Source: Paenibacillus polymyxa M1 (GTDB lineage Bacteria; Bacillota; Bacilli; Paenibacillales; Paenibacillaceae). From it: a DNA stretch of 64,000 bases. The notes under the pieces were generated by a model that was not told the origin of the DNA, did no database searches, and was given only the letters and a program-made list of their open reading frames with translations. The position numbers and the translations under genes were made by a program. The stretch spans positions 186,001 to 250,000 of the forward strand of contig NC_017543.1 of NCBI RefSeq assembly GCF_000237325.1, given 5' to 3'. Positions 18,991-29,015 of this stretch are shown here, one piece after another. Each line of letters begins with the position of its first letter. Position 1 is the first letter of the stretch.

Positions 18991-19180
18991 TAATTTCTCG
19001 ACCGCTAAAAAAAGGTTTAACTGCACTGAGAAGAGTGTGCCAAAATCGCTCTTTATACAATGAATGTTTTCCTATTGTGAAATTTTAAATAATGAAAGTT
19101 TAAAAAATGGAGAGATCTTATTTTTTAGATAAGTGTTATGAATCGCCTTTTTTATAATTGAACATTACATACTCCTCAAT

Positions 19181-19214
19181 AAAAAAAGACCCACTCATAG
19201 GCAGGTCTTTTTTT
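19181..19214. terminator. symmetrical terminator-like hairpin
   Basis: AAAAAAAGACC pairs with GGTCTTTTTTT; it could stop transcription from either side. It stands alone in a gene-free stretch (18990-19426). Confidence 0.6.
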
Positions 19215-19426
19215 GCGAAGAGATGTTCTTTCAGGTCTCGACAATCGAACGGGAATAAAATTGAAGAGCTGAATACTTGTACAGGGCTTTCAGAATGGAA
19301 TACATTAAGATAAACGTCTGAAGGGGCAATTAATAGCTTTATGCAAGTTGTTGACGATTCCAGAGTTTTCAAAGTCGAATTATATATTAATTAAAAAAGG
19401 AAAGAACCACCCAGGTCAGGTGCCTT

Positions 19427-20029
19427 CAGGTGATTGTAGAGATTCTGGAGGAGTCCGAGCATCACGCGGTTCAACCAGCGTATTCCAGGTGCGGGCTGTT
19501 TATCAGCCAAACAAGCACATCCCTTCTTGATGCCGCTATAAGGCTTGTACGGTTATTGGAGACACCTGAGGACATTAAAGCTTTGGCACCAAGGTATATT
19601 CGTGAAATCTTGTACAGGATTTTGAAAGGGCAGCAGAGGGATGTGCTGAAGCAGATTGCTGTGGAGGGAATCAGCGCTTACCGGATCAAGGAGGTCATCG
19701 AGCAAATCAAGGAGAATTATGCCCAGCCGCTGCGAATCGAGGAACTGACCGAGCTGGCCAATATGAGCCCTTCATCGTTGCATAGACATTTTAAAGAAGT
19801 CACAGCGATGAGCCCTCTGCAGTATCAGAAAAGAATCAGATTGCAGGAAGCGCGGCGCCTGCTGTTATCCGAAACTGCTGATGCGTCAGAAGCCGCTTTT
19901 CAGGTAGGCTATGACAGTCCCTCCCATTACAGCCGTGAGTATGCAAGGATGTTCGGCCTGCCGCCAATCGCCGATATGAAACGACTGCGCGCGAGGGTGA
20001 AAGGGGGACGATGGAATCCGCAAATTTAA
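19427..20029 (+). pseudogene. 5'-truncated AraC-family regulator
   Basis: The C-terminal two-thirds of an AraC regulator is intact: SLLDAAIRLVRLLETPED and APRYIREILYRILKG match the end of the AraC_N-type ligand domain, and LRIEELTELANMSPSSLHRH plus ASEAAFQVGYDSPSHYSREY are the two helix-turn-helix units. Roughly the first 100 residues are missing, and the 5' end runs into unrelated sequence without a good start or ribosome site. The stretch is visibly richer in G+C than the rest of the window, suggesting a separate origin, probably a chromosomal fragment captured together with the neighbouring IS relic. Confidence 0.65.
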
Positions 20030-21277
20030 TGCTCTGATCACGAATTTCAACCGGCTGCTTCTTGATTTTTTGCCATTGCTCATGCAAGTGCCACCCGTTT
20101 CCACAACTCATTCCGTTCCAATGAGCTGTACTTTACCAGCTTCTCATGGAATACATCTCTCCCTATACCTCAAGGCATATCGATTTCGTTAAAATTTCTG
20201 TTTCTCAACACTGTCACCTTTAAAGTGAAAATTATCAACTGCGGTAATCTATAACTTTATATTTCAAGTCATGGTCTCACTGCGGTTTCTATTAATGGGT
20301 CAGTCTAAAATTATATTTTTTTAATGCTGACAATTTTTCAATTCAAAAACCACATCAAATCAACGACTCCAGTCTAATACTTTAGTTTTACCGGACAACA
20401 GCGGCCAGATCCTGTTTTACGCCCATCAGCGGCGTGTCAGTTAGAGACGTAGTGCTAACAGTGATGCTTGATAATAGCATCGTAGTTTCCAAATTCAGTT
20501 CGTCTCTCATATCTGAATTTGGAAATAGAATGTTTCATTATATGCACTTATATGCACTAATCATCTCAATGATAAAAAGGATCAGGTATAACTTTGCGGT
20601 GGAAGTAAATTCGAGCCTTCTTTGTATTGTTAGCAGAAGAGAAGTTCTATCTTTCAGATGTTTTTCATATCTTATGGTGATGGCACTTCTGCCTTGTGAA
20701 CACCCTTCATCAACACCATCAGTTAACCCCTTTTTTTAAAACAATAAATTAAAACCATAAAGATAACACCTTTATTTAATACCTTTTTAGAGACGTAATT
20801 GGGGGCCCGTAACCCTTGCGGCTATAGGCTTTTTCAAGCTGCAAGAATTTGGATAAGGTAGTTCAGTCTCCTCATTCATAGGATTTTAGTATTCGTACAC
20901 GCTAAAAAATACGAAATCCAATGAAGGGAACTTTCTTTACACATGAATGAAAGAGTCATCCCCAGCATTAATGATCCTTATTAACAATCCATATTCGACT
21001 AACCACACCGCATAAAACGTTATCCACAGCATTTTAATAAAAAAAACTATTTCTTGTCTATTTATAAAGTGATGAGTTTGATAGATAAGGTTGCAAATTC
21101 TCTCAATGAATGAAGAAAAGTCGAAAAAGGACTTTGAGGAGGGGGAAAACGAGGAAATTAAGGCATGCTAAATAACAGTCGCCTTATAAGGATGTATGCC
21201 ACTGTTAGCTCTTTGATGGATGAATTTGAAAAAAAACAATTTAGGCATAGCAAATAAGCCTGCTTGTAGCTGCTAAA
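20030..21277. other. gene-poor region downstream of replicon A, with DnaA box
   Basis: No convincing gene. A perfect DnaA box TTATCCACA is at 21020-21028, next to an AT-rich run. Two tiny plus-strand frames with moderate ribosome sites (about 21107-21172, and 21164-21257 starting MLNNSRLIRMYATV) could be small peptides, but evidence is weak. The open frame at 20434-20739 has no protein character. Confidence 0.4.
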
Positions 21278-22483
21278 CTAAATTGCCCAATTTTTACGGT
21301 TCTGTTTGGAGAGAGCCTTTTCAATTTCGGTTTTTATCTCTAAAATCGGATCGGGAAGGAACTTGATTTGATAAGCATGCTTGATAAACCATTCTGGGTC
21401 TTGACGAAAACGATCAAGCCAGTGGCGATTTATTTGACGAAGCTTATCCCATACTTTTTCATGCTGTTGATTTGCTTCTTGGATGATTTCTTGATTTAAT
21501 TGTGTAATTTGATCATTGGAGAATAAGTTGGATTCCGCCATTTGTTTCTTCCTATTGATTTCATGAAGATCGAAGGAGAGCTGAACTGCATAATTAAGCT
21601 CGGCAGATTCCATCACAGCGCGAAAATAAGCACTAATCTCATCCAGTTCATTCTTCTCATCGCTAACGATATATTCGTCATCTTCACGATAGATCAGTTT
21701 AAAGAAGTTTTGAGAGCGCATTTTATTTTTCTGAATTTGGAAGAGAGCTGTATCGAAAATTTCGGTTGCATATTCGTAGTCGAATTTAGCATAGTAGTCT
21801 TCCATCACTTTAGCTATTTGCCAAACGGCTTTGCGGGATAAGAAATCACAGCAAAAACGATGCTTTTTTAGTTGCTTCATGACCCACAACTCAGCACCTT
21901 CAGAGTAGACTTCGCCCATATCCAACCATTCTTGATGCACATTTAGCACCTGAAAGTTATCTTTGTAAATTTTCATTTTAAGATACTTTTCTGCCTTTTT
22001 TAAAACGGCTAAAGCTTCTTTTCGTGTACGGATATTAAGTAGACCTAAGGGTCCATAAAGATCATTAATATGCCCCCACCGAAAGTTTCCAGGGAGGTAA
22101 ACCAGCTCTTTGCCCACGTAATGCAAAACGAGACGTTGCACGTTGCGATCTTCTTGGAGGAAACTTTCCGAATTGAAAAAGACAAAATTTTTAGCATACA
22201 AACCGTCTTTGCCGATGTCTTCGTTTTCCTTGATAAAAACATATTGGTTGAAAAAAAGTTTACCTCGAACGTCGTAGTGAACAATCTCTTCGCAGACTAA
22301 TTTTTGCAAGAGAACGGAAATGCGATAGCTGGAAGTGCCCATACGTTTTGCAAGCTCAGCATTCGTTAAAGGAATTTCTCCGCCATATGCACAGACCGTG
22401 CCGAGTAACAATTTTAGTTTAAAAAGCAGACGGGTGTCGTTATGAAGGGATCGTGCATCGAATAGATTGCGATGATGTTTCAT
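21278..22483 (-). CDS. replicon A accessory replication protein, 401 aa (tentative)
   Basis: ATG 22483 has AAGGAG 11 bases upstream on the minus strand; a longer frame exists but lacks a ribosome site. Near the N-terminus, LTNAELAKRMGTSSYRISVL looks like a winged-helix/helix-turn-helix. The rest is helical and basic, ending in a long charged helix (IEKALSKQNRKNWAI). It lies on the far side of the ten-iteron array from the 479-residue initiator, in the same orientation, exactly as the 514-residue protein does in replicon B. I infer a replication role from that position; the family is not recognised. Confidence 0.5.
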   Translation of the reverse strand: MKHHRNLFDARSLHNDTRLLFKLKLLLGTVCAYGGEIPLTNAELAKRMGTSSYRISVLLQKLVCEEIVHYDVRGKLFFNQYVFIKENEDIGKDGLYAKNFVFFNSESFLQEDRNVQRLVLHYVGKELVYLPGNFRWGHINDLYGPLGLLNIRTRKEALAVLKKAEKYLKMKIYKDNFQVLNVHQEWLDMGEVYSEGAELWVMKQLKKHRFCCDFLSRKAVWQIAKVMEDYYAKFDYEYATEIFDTALFQIQKNKMRSQNFFKLIYREDDEYIVSDEKNELDEISAYFRAVMESAELNYAVQLSFDLHEINRKKQMAESNLFSNDQITQLNQEIIQEANQQHEKVWDKLRQINRHWLDRFRQDPEWFIKHAYQIKFLPDPILEIKTEIEKALSKQNRKNWAI

Positions 22484-22614
22484 GGATAGCCACTCCTTAT
22501 TTCCAACCCAAAAAAAGTGTATAGGAAATACAGGGAACTGGCTTTCACTTCTTTTAGCAGCGTGATATAATAAAAACACATCTTTAAAGAAGCAAAAACA
22601 GTCCCGATTTTTTG

Positions 22615-22659
22615 AAGTCTAAAAAGTGCCAGTCGCCAAACTTACCACTTATTAGACTT
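22615..22659 (-). promoter_or_regulatory. long inverted repeat upstream of replicon A accessory gene
   Basis: AAGTCTAAAAAGTG (22615-22628) pairs with CACTTATTAGACTT (22646-22659), 13 of 14 positions. It lies about 130 bases upstream of the ATG at 22483, in its transcribed or promoter region. It could be an operator for the plasmid's own control or an RNA hairpin in the leader; no T run follows it directly. Confidence 0.5.
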
Positions 22660-22753
22660 ATGAGGTTGGGTCTTTTTTGCATTGTTATATATAGATTGGT
22701 TTACAGACATATGTAGAACAGGGAATCTATCAGACTCACGAGTATTATAGCAC

Positions 22754-23457
22754 TGTGGATAAAGTCGGTAAATACATAGGTAAATAGCGGAAATTTGGGC
22801 GAAAAAACATTTAAGCTTGTTTATTCAACAAAAAGCTTGCTTGATTTCTTAGCGGGAAAATGGACGAATTTTATAAAAGCCCTCATGTAAAAGGGTTTTT
22901 ATGGTTAGAAAAAAAAATATAAAAAAAACAGGCGGAAATTTGGGCGAAATTTTTCGTCATATTCTTGATGAGAAAAAACGATCCTTAGATAGAAAGGTGA
23001 TTAGCGGTGAAATGGGCGAATTAAAGTGATTTTAGAGCTACGTATAGGTCTATATCCCCATAAATTTTTTTTTTGTTTGATGACTATGAAAGATTATTAG
23101 CGGAGAAATGGACGATTTTTTTTTATTAGCGGAAAAATGGGCGAATTAATTAAAAGTTAGTGTTCAAGCCAATTAAAAAGCCGTAAAAAGCGGAAAAATG
23201 GGCGATTTTTTTTATCATCGATCTTACCTTTTGCTGTCTGTTTAATTTTAAAACAATTTGATAGTGCTTTTTCAAAGCCTTACTTCGAATAAGGCGGAGA
23301 AATGGACGAAATTTTTTGATTGAAGCTATTACTGCTATTTTTTTATAGCGGAAAAATGGGCGAAATTTTTTACGATTGTTTTGGGTATAGGATAATCATC
23401 CAAAGAAAATGGACTAAATGGAGATACTCTAATTTAAATAGCGGAAAAATGGGCGAA
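22754..23457. repeat. replicon A origin: ten iterons and a DnaA box
   Basis: Ten direct copies with consensus GCGGAAAAATGGGCGAA start at 22787, 22852, 22932, 23004, 23100, 23129, 23190, 23294, 23348 and 23441. Variation is mainly in the AAAAAT core (AAATTT, GAAAAT, GAGAAAT) and one G/A position. Most are followed by A/T runs. A perfect DnaA box (TGTGGATAA) is at 22754-22762. No gene lies in the array. This is the classic layout of an iteron-controlled plasmid origin where a Rep protein binds. Confidence 0.85.
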
Positions 23458-23604
23458 AAAAATCGAGCTAAAGATTCGTTTTTCTTGCATAATTGATTGT
23501 AATATGAGGATGCAGTAGCGACATGAACGGCAAATAGCGTTTTCGTGAAGGCGTATTCGAAAACTCATTAGGAGCGGACGTTCACCGCTAATGGAACAAA
23601 ATAA

Positions 23605-23627
23605 AAAACCACTATTCAAGTGGTTTT
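23605..23627 (-). terminator. intrinsic terminator of replicon A initiator gene
   Basis: Read on the minus strand, AAAACCACT/AGTGGTTTT with a T-rich tail, overlapping the stop codon of the gene. Confidence 0.7.
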
Positions 23628-25065
23628 AAGGTTCAAGTGGAAGACTAAGTTGTTCCGGTGTGAGATCTTCAATAAAATGAGCAAGTTCCTGATTTCCAAG
23701 CAAGTCAGCGACCTCATAAGGTTCGACAGGAAGAAAAGTAATGTGAAAAGTATTTTTTTTTCGTACATAAGATTCAACGGTTACTTTATGATTGATGAAA
23801 TCTTGTAGGCATTCTTCGATGATGGATAAGTTAACATCTTTACGTTTGCTGCGAAATTGAACTTTATGAATAAAGTAGGTGTAATCAAAATCCGACGAGT
23901 AGCCAGTTTGCCTGAAATAGCATAAAAAGCGTTCTTTTTGCAGCGGGAAGATTAAGCTTTGAGAAGCTTTGTTTTCAAATGCCCCCAGCCTATCACTATA
24001 AGCACGGATCACTTGTCCTCTTACATAGTTTTGGTGTATCTCCTCGTTGATCGTAATCTCGGCAATCTCACCGTTACCGTGAGGTTGAATATCTAAACGA
24101 TCAAAAATGCCGAATACCAACGTTCGATTCGAATCCACTACATTAAAAGTTACATTAGCCATCTTCATTAAACGTTCTTTAACGGCATCGTAGCTCTGCT
24201 TGTTATCTGATCCGTAAGTATTACGTACTAAATCACCAATGGTCACATACACTTTGCGCTCTTCGAAAAACAGCTTTCGGTCACGCATGGAGATCACTGA
24301 ACGAAATATGTTTAAATCGGTGTTGTCGATCGCTCTCAAGATTTTTTCTTCACTAACAATATCCTGACTCACCAAGGTTAAAAGAGAGTAGTTTTCATCG
24401 GGACGATATTCGTTGATGTAATGAACCTTGTTATCAATCAATACACTTTTATTGGTTAAGTTCATTTTTGTAAGACTGGCATTGCTAACGGGGTGGTCAG
24501 CATACTTTAATGGCTGATCCACAATTATTTTATTGAGGTTGCCGTCGAAATTTTTGATTAAGATGTCGGCGACGATGATAATCGCATCTGACCGAATCGC
24601 TTTTTTAATTTGGACAGGCGTTTTGTCGCGTATGTACCTATATTCAAAAAGGCGCGAATCCTTATCCACAGACCATGCGTGCACCTCATCCAATCGTTTT
24701 TGTAGCAAAGCACTAACGGTGTCTACATCATGTAATTTTTTAAGTTCTGCAGGACCATACATTTCAACAAGTTTTTCTAACAGTTCAAGTTCCTTTATTA
24801 ATTCCGTGTTTTTCGCAGACTTTTTGTGTGAGTTAACGGTTTGAGAAAGTGATTCATACCATCTTTTTTTTGTTGCCTGCGTATATTTATAAGTGATTCT
24901 TCGAATTTCATTTGTATTCGTAGGAGTGAATTCGTTAGAAATAATATCTTTGAGAAAGTCACGAATATTCCCTTGATTTAATTCATTAAAAAGAACCTCA
25001 CATTGCTCACCTAATTCAGTAACGACTTGATTGAGAAAGTAGTGAGGTACACGTTGTTCGTTCAA
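23626..25065 (-). CDS. replicon A replication initiator, 479 aa
   Basis: The best start is TTG 25065, six bases after GGAGGTG; the upstream frame is open but contains that ribosome site. The N-terminal 150 residues are helical with many charges. About 280-345 (RKLFFEERKVYVTIGDLVRN...YDAVKERLMKMANVTF) forms a first winged-helix unit, and about 385-465 (FLCYFRQTGYSSDFDYTYFI...SIIEECLQDF) a second, the two-winged-helix layout of Rep_3/RepA-type initiators. It lies next to the iterons and reads away from them. Likely role: binding iterons and starting replication. The exact family could not be fixed. Confidence 0.6.
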   Translation of the reverse strand: MNEQRVPHYFLNQVVTELGEQCEVLFNELNQGNIRDFLKDIISNEFTPTNTNEIRRITYKYTQATKKRWYESLSQTVNSHKKSAKNTELIKELELLEKLVEMYGPAELKKLHDVDTVSALLQKRLDEVHAWSVDKDSRLFEYRYIRDKTPVQIKKAIRSDAIIIVADILIKNFDGNLNKIIVDQPLKYADHPVSNASLTKMNLTNKSVLIDNKVHYINEYRPDENYSLLTLVSQDIVSEEKILRAIDNTDLNIFRSVISMRDRKLFFEERKVYVTIGDLVRNTYGSDNKQSYDAVKERLMKMANVTFNVVDSNRTLVFGIFDRLDIQPHGNGEIAEITINEEIHQNYVRGQVIRAYSDRLGAFENKASQSLIFPLQKERFLCYFRQTGYSSDFDYTYFIHKVQFRSKRKDVNLSIIEECLQDFINHKVTVESYVRKKNTFHITFLPVEPYEVADLLGNQELAHFIEDLTPEQLSLPLEP

Positions 25066-25429
25066 AAGAAACACCTCCATATGCTTATCATAGCATAAAG
25101 TAAAGCAAAATTGATTGGTAAGAATAGTATGGATGATTAAAAGTTTCTCAAAAGTAGATTGCAATACAATGAGGGGACGCAAGAGGGAGAGAAAGCAAAG
25201 CAAGGGAAAAGAAAGAAGCTTGATGCAAATATTCTTTCCCTGTCATTTAGGTAGGCTTTGTATAAGTCTTCAAGATACGTAGGAGCTGAGTCTAAATGAA
25301 CCTCTGTAAATAGGGCAAGAAAGGAAGAGTCGGCGCTTTTAACCGACCGTTTGAGGTGTTTAAGTTCTTTCAATTTTTTATTCTTTATTTCTGAACCAAA
25401 AATATCAATTAAATCAAGCAGCCCATGTA

Positions 25430-25880
25430 TTACATTGAAGCAATAAGATCTTCGTAAAGTACGACGTGACGTTGAATATCCGTCATATTCTTTACTCCAT
25501 CCATATTTATGAACTGTATATTGTTATGTGCATGCCCGGTTAGGATATCAAAAAAAGTCACAAATTTCTTATAGCGTTTCTTGTAGCCTTTTTTGCGACT
25601 ACAAATGTATTGAAGCATATTTAAATTTAAATGTTTGTAATAATGATGAAATAAACTTAACATTTGATTCCCCATTGCTTGCGTTTAGTTTCTCTTATGC
25701 TCTTTGGTGTATGTTCCAACCACTCCTTAGAAACCATGAAGCATGTAGCGGTACCATTTGCTTCTGACTCCCCAAAATCGAAATAACCGGGAGGGCGTTT
25801 GACAGACGTTTCCGCCCAAAGGGTATTGTTAACTTCGATGAGCCCGTCTGATTTCCTGGCGACAGGCAAAGGCTTGTCAT
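25430..25880 (-). pseudogene. gene relics, unknown
   Basis: Two overlapping minus-strand frames look partly genuine. 25657-25880 contains DKPLPVARKSDGLIEVNN, KRPPGYFDFGESEANG and CFMVSKEWLEHTPKSIRE but has no start or ribosome site. 25430-25675 contains YICSRKKGYKKRYKKFVTFF and MDGVKNMTDIQRHVVLYEDL with no ribosome site. They may be remains of one or two small genes. A further peptide (about 25200-25373, KRSVKSADSSFLALF) is also start-less. Confidence 0.35.
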
Positions 25881-26037
25881 ATTACACTTGTGCCACCGGG
25901 CTTCTGCAGTATATTTTATTCCTCACAACTCTAATTGTGTGATAATTGTCATTCTCGAACTTAATTCACCTATAATACGCTTGTCACCAGCATCTTTGGG
26001 TTAGATGCAATCAATCGCTAGGTGTGGAGGAAAATTA

Positions 26038-26718
26038 ATGAAGAAGAAAGTATTGATTGGATTAACTATTGTATTTTTTGTTATGATCACAAGTATTTTT
26101 ATTTATCAACAGAACCAGAAATCTAAAGTGCTTAACGAATTACCCAACTATACCGATGATAAACAAAAGATTGTAGTGGATGGATTTAAATATAAAGAGC
26201 AGCCACATATAGGTAATTCTAATGCAAAAGTGAAAGTTATTGAATTTGGTGATTTTAAATGTCCAGCATGTAAAAAATGGACCAGTGAAAATTTTAACAA
26301 GTTCAAACGTGAGTTTATAGATACTGGCAAAGTTGAATTTTTCTTTATGAATTATGCCTTTATTGATCGCGATTCTTATTTAGCTGGAGCTGCTGGTGAA
26401 TCAATCTACCACCAAAATAACGAAAAGTTCTGGGAATTTTATGAGTTACTCTACAAAAATCAAGGGAAAGAAACAGAAATATGGGCTACGCCAACCTTTT
26501 TAATTCAGCTTGTCAAAGACAATATAAAGGGTATCGATCAAAAACAATTTGAACTCGAAGTGAAAAATCATACATATCTTCACTCTGTAAAAGAAGACTA
26601 TAAAATAGGTGGGTTTTATGGAGTCAATGGTACACCAACCTTCATTGTAAATGGTAAAATTCTTAGGAGTTCTTCGTATGAAGATATAAAAGCATCCATA
26701 CAAAAAGAGTTAAAATAA
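26038..26718 (+). CDS. DsbA/BdbD-like thiol-disulfide oxidoreductase
   Basis: Membrane-anchored extracytoplasmic thioredoxin-fold protein. KKK plus a hydrophobic helix (residues about 5-24) anchor it. CPAC at 75-78 is the active-site CxxC within EFGDFKCPACKKW, and GTPTF near residue 200 is the cis-proline loop. Length fits BdbD-type oxidases that form disulfides in exported proteins. ATG 26038 has GGAGG about 8 bases upstream. A terminator follows at 26736, so it is a single-gene unit. Its plasmid location suggests it serves exported or transfer-related proteins; this is inference. Confidence 0.85.
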   Translation: MKKKVLIGLTIVFFVMITSIFIYQQNQKSKVLNELPNYTDDKQKIVVDGFKYKEQPHIGNSNAKVKVIEFGDFKCPACKKWTSENFNKFKREFIDTGKVEFFFMNYAFIDRDSYLAGAAGESIYHQNNEKFWEFYELLYKNQGKETEIWATPTFLIQLVKDNIKGIDQKQFELEVKNHTYLHSVKEDYKIGGFYGVNGTPTFIVNGKILRSSSYEDIKASIQKELK

Positions 26719-26735
26719 AAAACGATCAATGTCCT

Positions 26736-26766
26736 GCACCTCTCTTTTGACATAGAGAGGTGCTTT
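26736..26766 (+). terminator. intrinsic terminator
   Basis: GCACCTCTC pairs with GAGAGGTGC, then TTTCAT, 18 bases after the DsbA-like gene. Confidence 0.7.
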
Positions 26767-26945
26767 CATATTTTTGTTTGATTTTTATTAATCCATAAGA
26801 ATTATGGAACGGGTGAACTCTTCACACAAATCATCAGTTCATCTTTAGAAAAACGGATATAGCTTTCAAACGAGTTGGATTTGTTGAAACCTCATTTAGA
26901 ACTGTTTATATTAAAAATGCAAAAAGTAAAAGGGGGCATTTTCCA

Positions 26946-28592
26946 ATGCAAATAGATATCAAAGAGTATCTTAATGCTGGTTATCCAGCTTTATGGATTC
27001 AAGACTGGGAAGAGGATCGAGTTTGTAATGAATTGCGAAGGATTGCTGAAGAAGGGAAAAAGAAGGGCAATTCGAAATCTTCTCTTAATTATTTTGAATG
27101 GAGTTGTACTAAAGGTTTTTTTAATCCATTTACCAATAAAATCATTGAGGATACAACTGATCCAACGAATGCTCTTCAGTTTGTCGGTTCCGAAAAAACA
27201 CCAGATTTCTCAGTTTTTGTTTTCAAAAATTTCCATCCGTATCTTGAAAACCCAAATACAAAATACACAATCATTCAATTAATAAAAGATCTAATTCCCA
27301 CGGGAAAGCTAAATGAACGACATCTTGTTTTTGTGAGTTCACAAGTTAATTTGCCCCTTGAACTATCAAAGGATATCACTCATCTTCAATTTGATCTACC
27401 CGAAGCTAGGGATCTCGGTAAAGTATTGAATGGCATAATTTCTTCGGTTGTAATTGGTTCAATGCAACTAAATCTTGATAAATTATCTAGAACAGAAAAA
27501 ATGTCAGTTATTGATGATGGAATAAAAGAAATGAACATATCAGAAGAAGACCGGTACCGATTAATTCAGGCTGCACAAGGATTAACACAAAGTGAAGCGG
27601 AAAATGCCTTTGCTTTGACCTGGGTAAGACACAAGTCTTTTACTTCTGATGAAGCTGTAACCTCAGTACAAAAAATAAAAACACAATTCATCAACAGTTC
27701 AGGATTTTTGGAGTATATACCACCAAAAACCTCACTTGATGAAATCGGCGGTTTAGAAGAACTTAAAAATTGGCTCATTACATATGAAAAAGCTTTTACA
27801 AAAGAAGCTATGGAATTTGGTTTACCAAGACCCAAAGGGATCATTTGTACAGGACAACCTGGCACTGGTAAATCCGCAGCTGCACAAGCCGCTTCAGCCG
27901 CATGGAAGATTCCTCTGCTGCGATTTGATGTGGGCGCCATCTTTTCAAGTCTTCTGGGAGAAACTGAGCAAAAACTACGTAATGTACTTAAAACAGCTGA
28001 AGCACTTGCTCCTTGTATTCTTCAAATTGATGAGATTGAAAAACAATTAAGTGGTATGTCCAATGGGAACAGTACGGATGGAGGAACGACATCTCGTGTT
28101 GGTGCAACTTTATTAACCTGGATGCAAGAAAAGACAAAGCCCGTATTTGTGTTCGGTACAGCAAATGACATATCCAAATTAGATCCTGCACTAATTCGTA
28201 AAGGAAGATTCAATGAAATATTCTTTATCGATCTACCAACGGATGAGGAAAGGGCAGAAATTTTTGCAATTCATATTCGCAAGCGCGGCCGAAATCCTGA
28301 GATGTTTGATTTAAATTCTCTTGTAGGACACAGTGAAGGTTATGGTGGTGCTGAAATTGAAAGTGCTATAGAAGATGCACTTTGGACAGCTTTCAATGAA
28401 GACAGAAGAGATGTTCTTACCGGAGATATCATACATGCATTACAACAGACAATCCCGGTATCTGTTACAAAGAAAGAATCCATAGAACACATCCGAGAGT
28501 GGGCAAAAGGCCGTGCTCGTAACGCTAGTGCTTCGAAAAAGGTAGTAGAAATCAAATCTCTTGCCGAGAATTATAGAAGGATTTCACACTAG
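26946..28592 (+). CDS. AAA ATPase, Ycf46-like
   Basis: The N-terminal 250 residues follow the Ycf46 layout (IDIKEYLNAGYPALWIQDWEE), a non-catalytic alpha/beta region. Then comes an AAA core: Walker A GQPGTGKS about 302-309, Walker B CILQIDEIE about 356-363, sensor FVFGTANDI and arginine finger region ALIRKGRFNEIFFIDLP. The family is known from chloroplasts, cyanobacteria and many phages; its exact function is unclear. It heads a tight operon with DUF1257-like, DUF2997-like and radical SAM genes. GGGGG lies about 10 bases before ATG 26946. Confidence 0.8.
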   Translation: MQIDIKEYLNAGYPALWIQDWEEDRVCNELRRIAEEGKKKGNSKSSLNYFEWSCTKGFFNPFTNKIIEDTTDPTNALQFVGSEKTPDFSVFVFKNFHPYLENPNTKYTIIQLIKDLIPTGKLNERHLVFVSSQVNLPLELSKDITHLQFDLPEARDLGKVLNGIISSVVIGSMQLNLDKLSRTEKMSVIDDGIKEMNISEEDRYRLIQAAQGLTQSEAENAFALTWVRHKSFTSDEAVTSVQKIKTQFINSSGFLEYIPPKTSLDEIGGLEELKNWLITYEKAFTKEAMEFGLPRPKGIICTGQPGTGKSAAAQAASAAWKIPLLRFDVGAIFSSLLGETEQKLRNVLKTAEALAPCILQIDEIEKQLSGMSNGNSTDGGTTSRVGATLLTWMQEKTKPVFVFGTANDISKLDPALIRKGRFNEIFFIDLPTDEERAEIFAIHIRKRGRNPEMFDLNSLVGHSEGYGGAEIESAIEDALWTAFNEDRRDVLTGDIIHALQQTIPVSVTKKESIEHIREWAKGRARNASASKKVVEIKSLAENYRRISH

Positions 28593-28635
28593 TATTTATA
28601 ATAACTCGCATCCAAATTTCAAGGAGGTTTTCAAA

Positions 28636-29010
28636 ATGTCATTTGTAGGAACTAATGTAACATCCATTCGTGATGAGGAATCATTAAAAGAAGCGTGTAA
28701 AATGCTAGAGCTTACATTACTTGAGAATGGAAAAGCCCGGATTCACAATGGAACGATAAAAGCTGATTACGTTATCAAACTTAATGGTCCTTTTGATGTT
28801 GGGCTCGTAAAAGAAGGGGAAACATATTCGATCCAAGCGGATTGGTGGGCTGGTCACGTCGCAAAAGTAATTGGGGAAAAGGGTTCTACTTTACTTCAAG
28901 CCTATACAGCAGCAGCTACTGTAAAAGTGGCAAAAGCACAAGGGAAACAGATCGAAATGAGACGAATTGAAAATGGCGATATTAAATTGATACTTAGAGC
29001 GGGGGCCTAA
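28636..29010 (+). CDS. DUF1257 (Ycf35-like) family protein, 124 aa
   Basis: ATG 28636 has AAGGAGG 9 bases upstream. The sequence MSFVGTNVTSIRDEESLKEA, then YVIKLNGPFDVGL, YSIQADWWAGHVAKVIGEKG and LLQAYTAAATVKVAKAQG fits the DUF1257/Ycf35 pattern, which commonly neighbours a Ycf46-type AAA ATPase. Soluble, no catalytic residues known. It lies 43 bases after the AAA gene and 5 bases before the next gene, so they are co-transcribed and probably act together. Confidence 0.75.
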   Translation: MSFVGTNVTSIRDEESLKEACKMLELTLLENGKARIHNGTIKADYVIKLNGPFDVGLVKEGETYSIQADWWAGHVAKVIGEKGSTLLQAYTAAATVKVAKAQGKQIEMRRIENGDIKLILRAGA

Positions 29011-29015
29011 ACATA

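Noticed and set aside
20434..20739. 101-codon plus-strand frame
   Set aside because: No ribosome site and no protein-like composition; AT-rich intergenic DNA.
22787..23457. Iteron array as a CRISPR array
   Set aside because: Repeats are 17 bases with irregular gaps of 12-87 bases that are AT-rich and not unique spacers; no cas gene is present.
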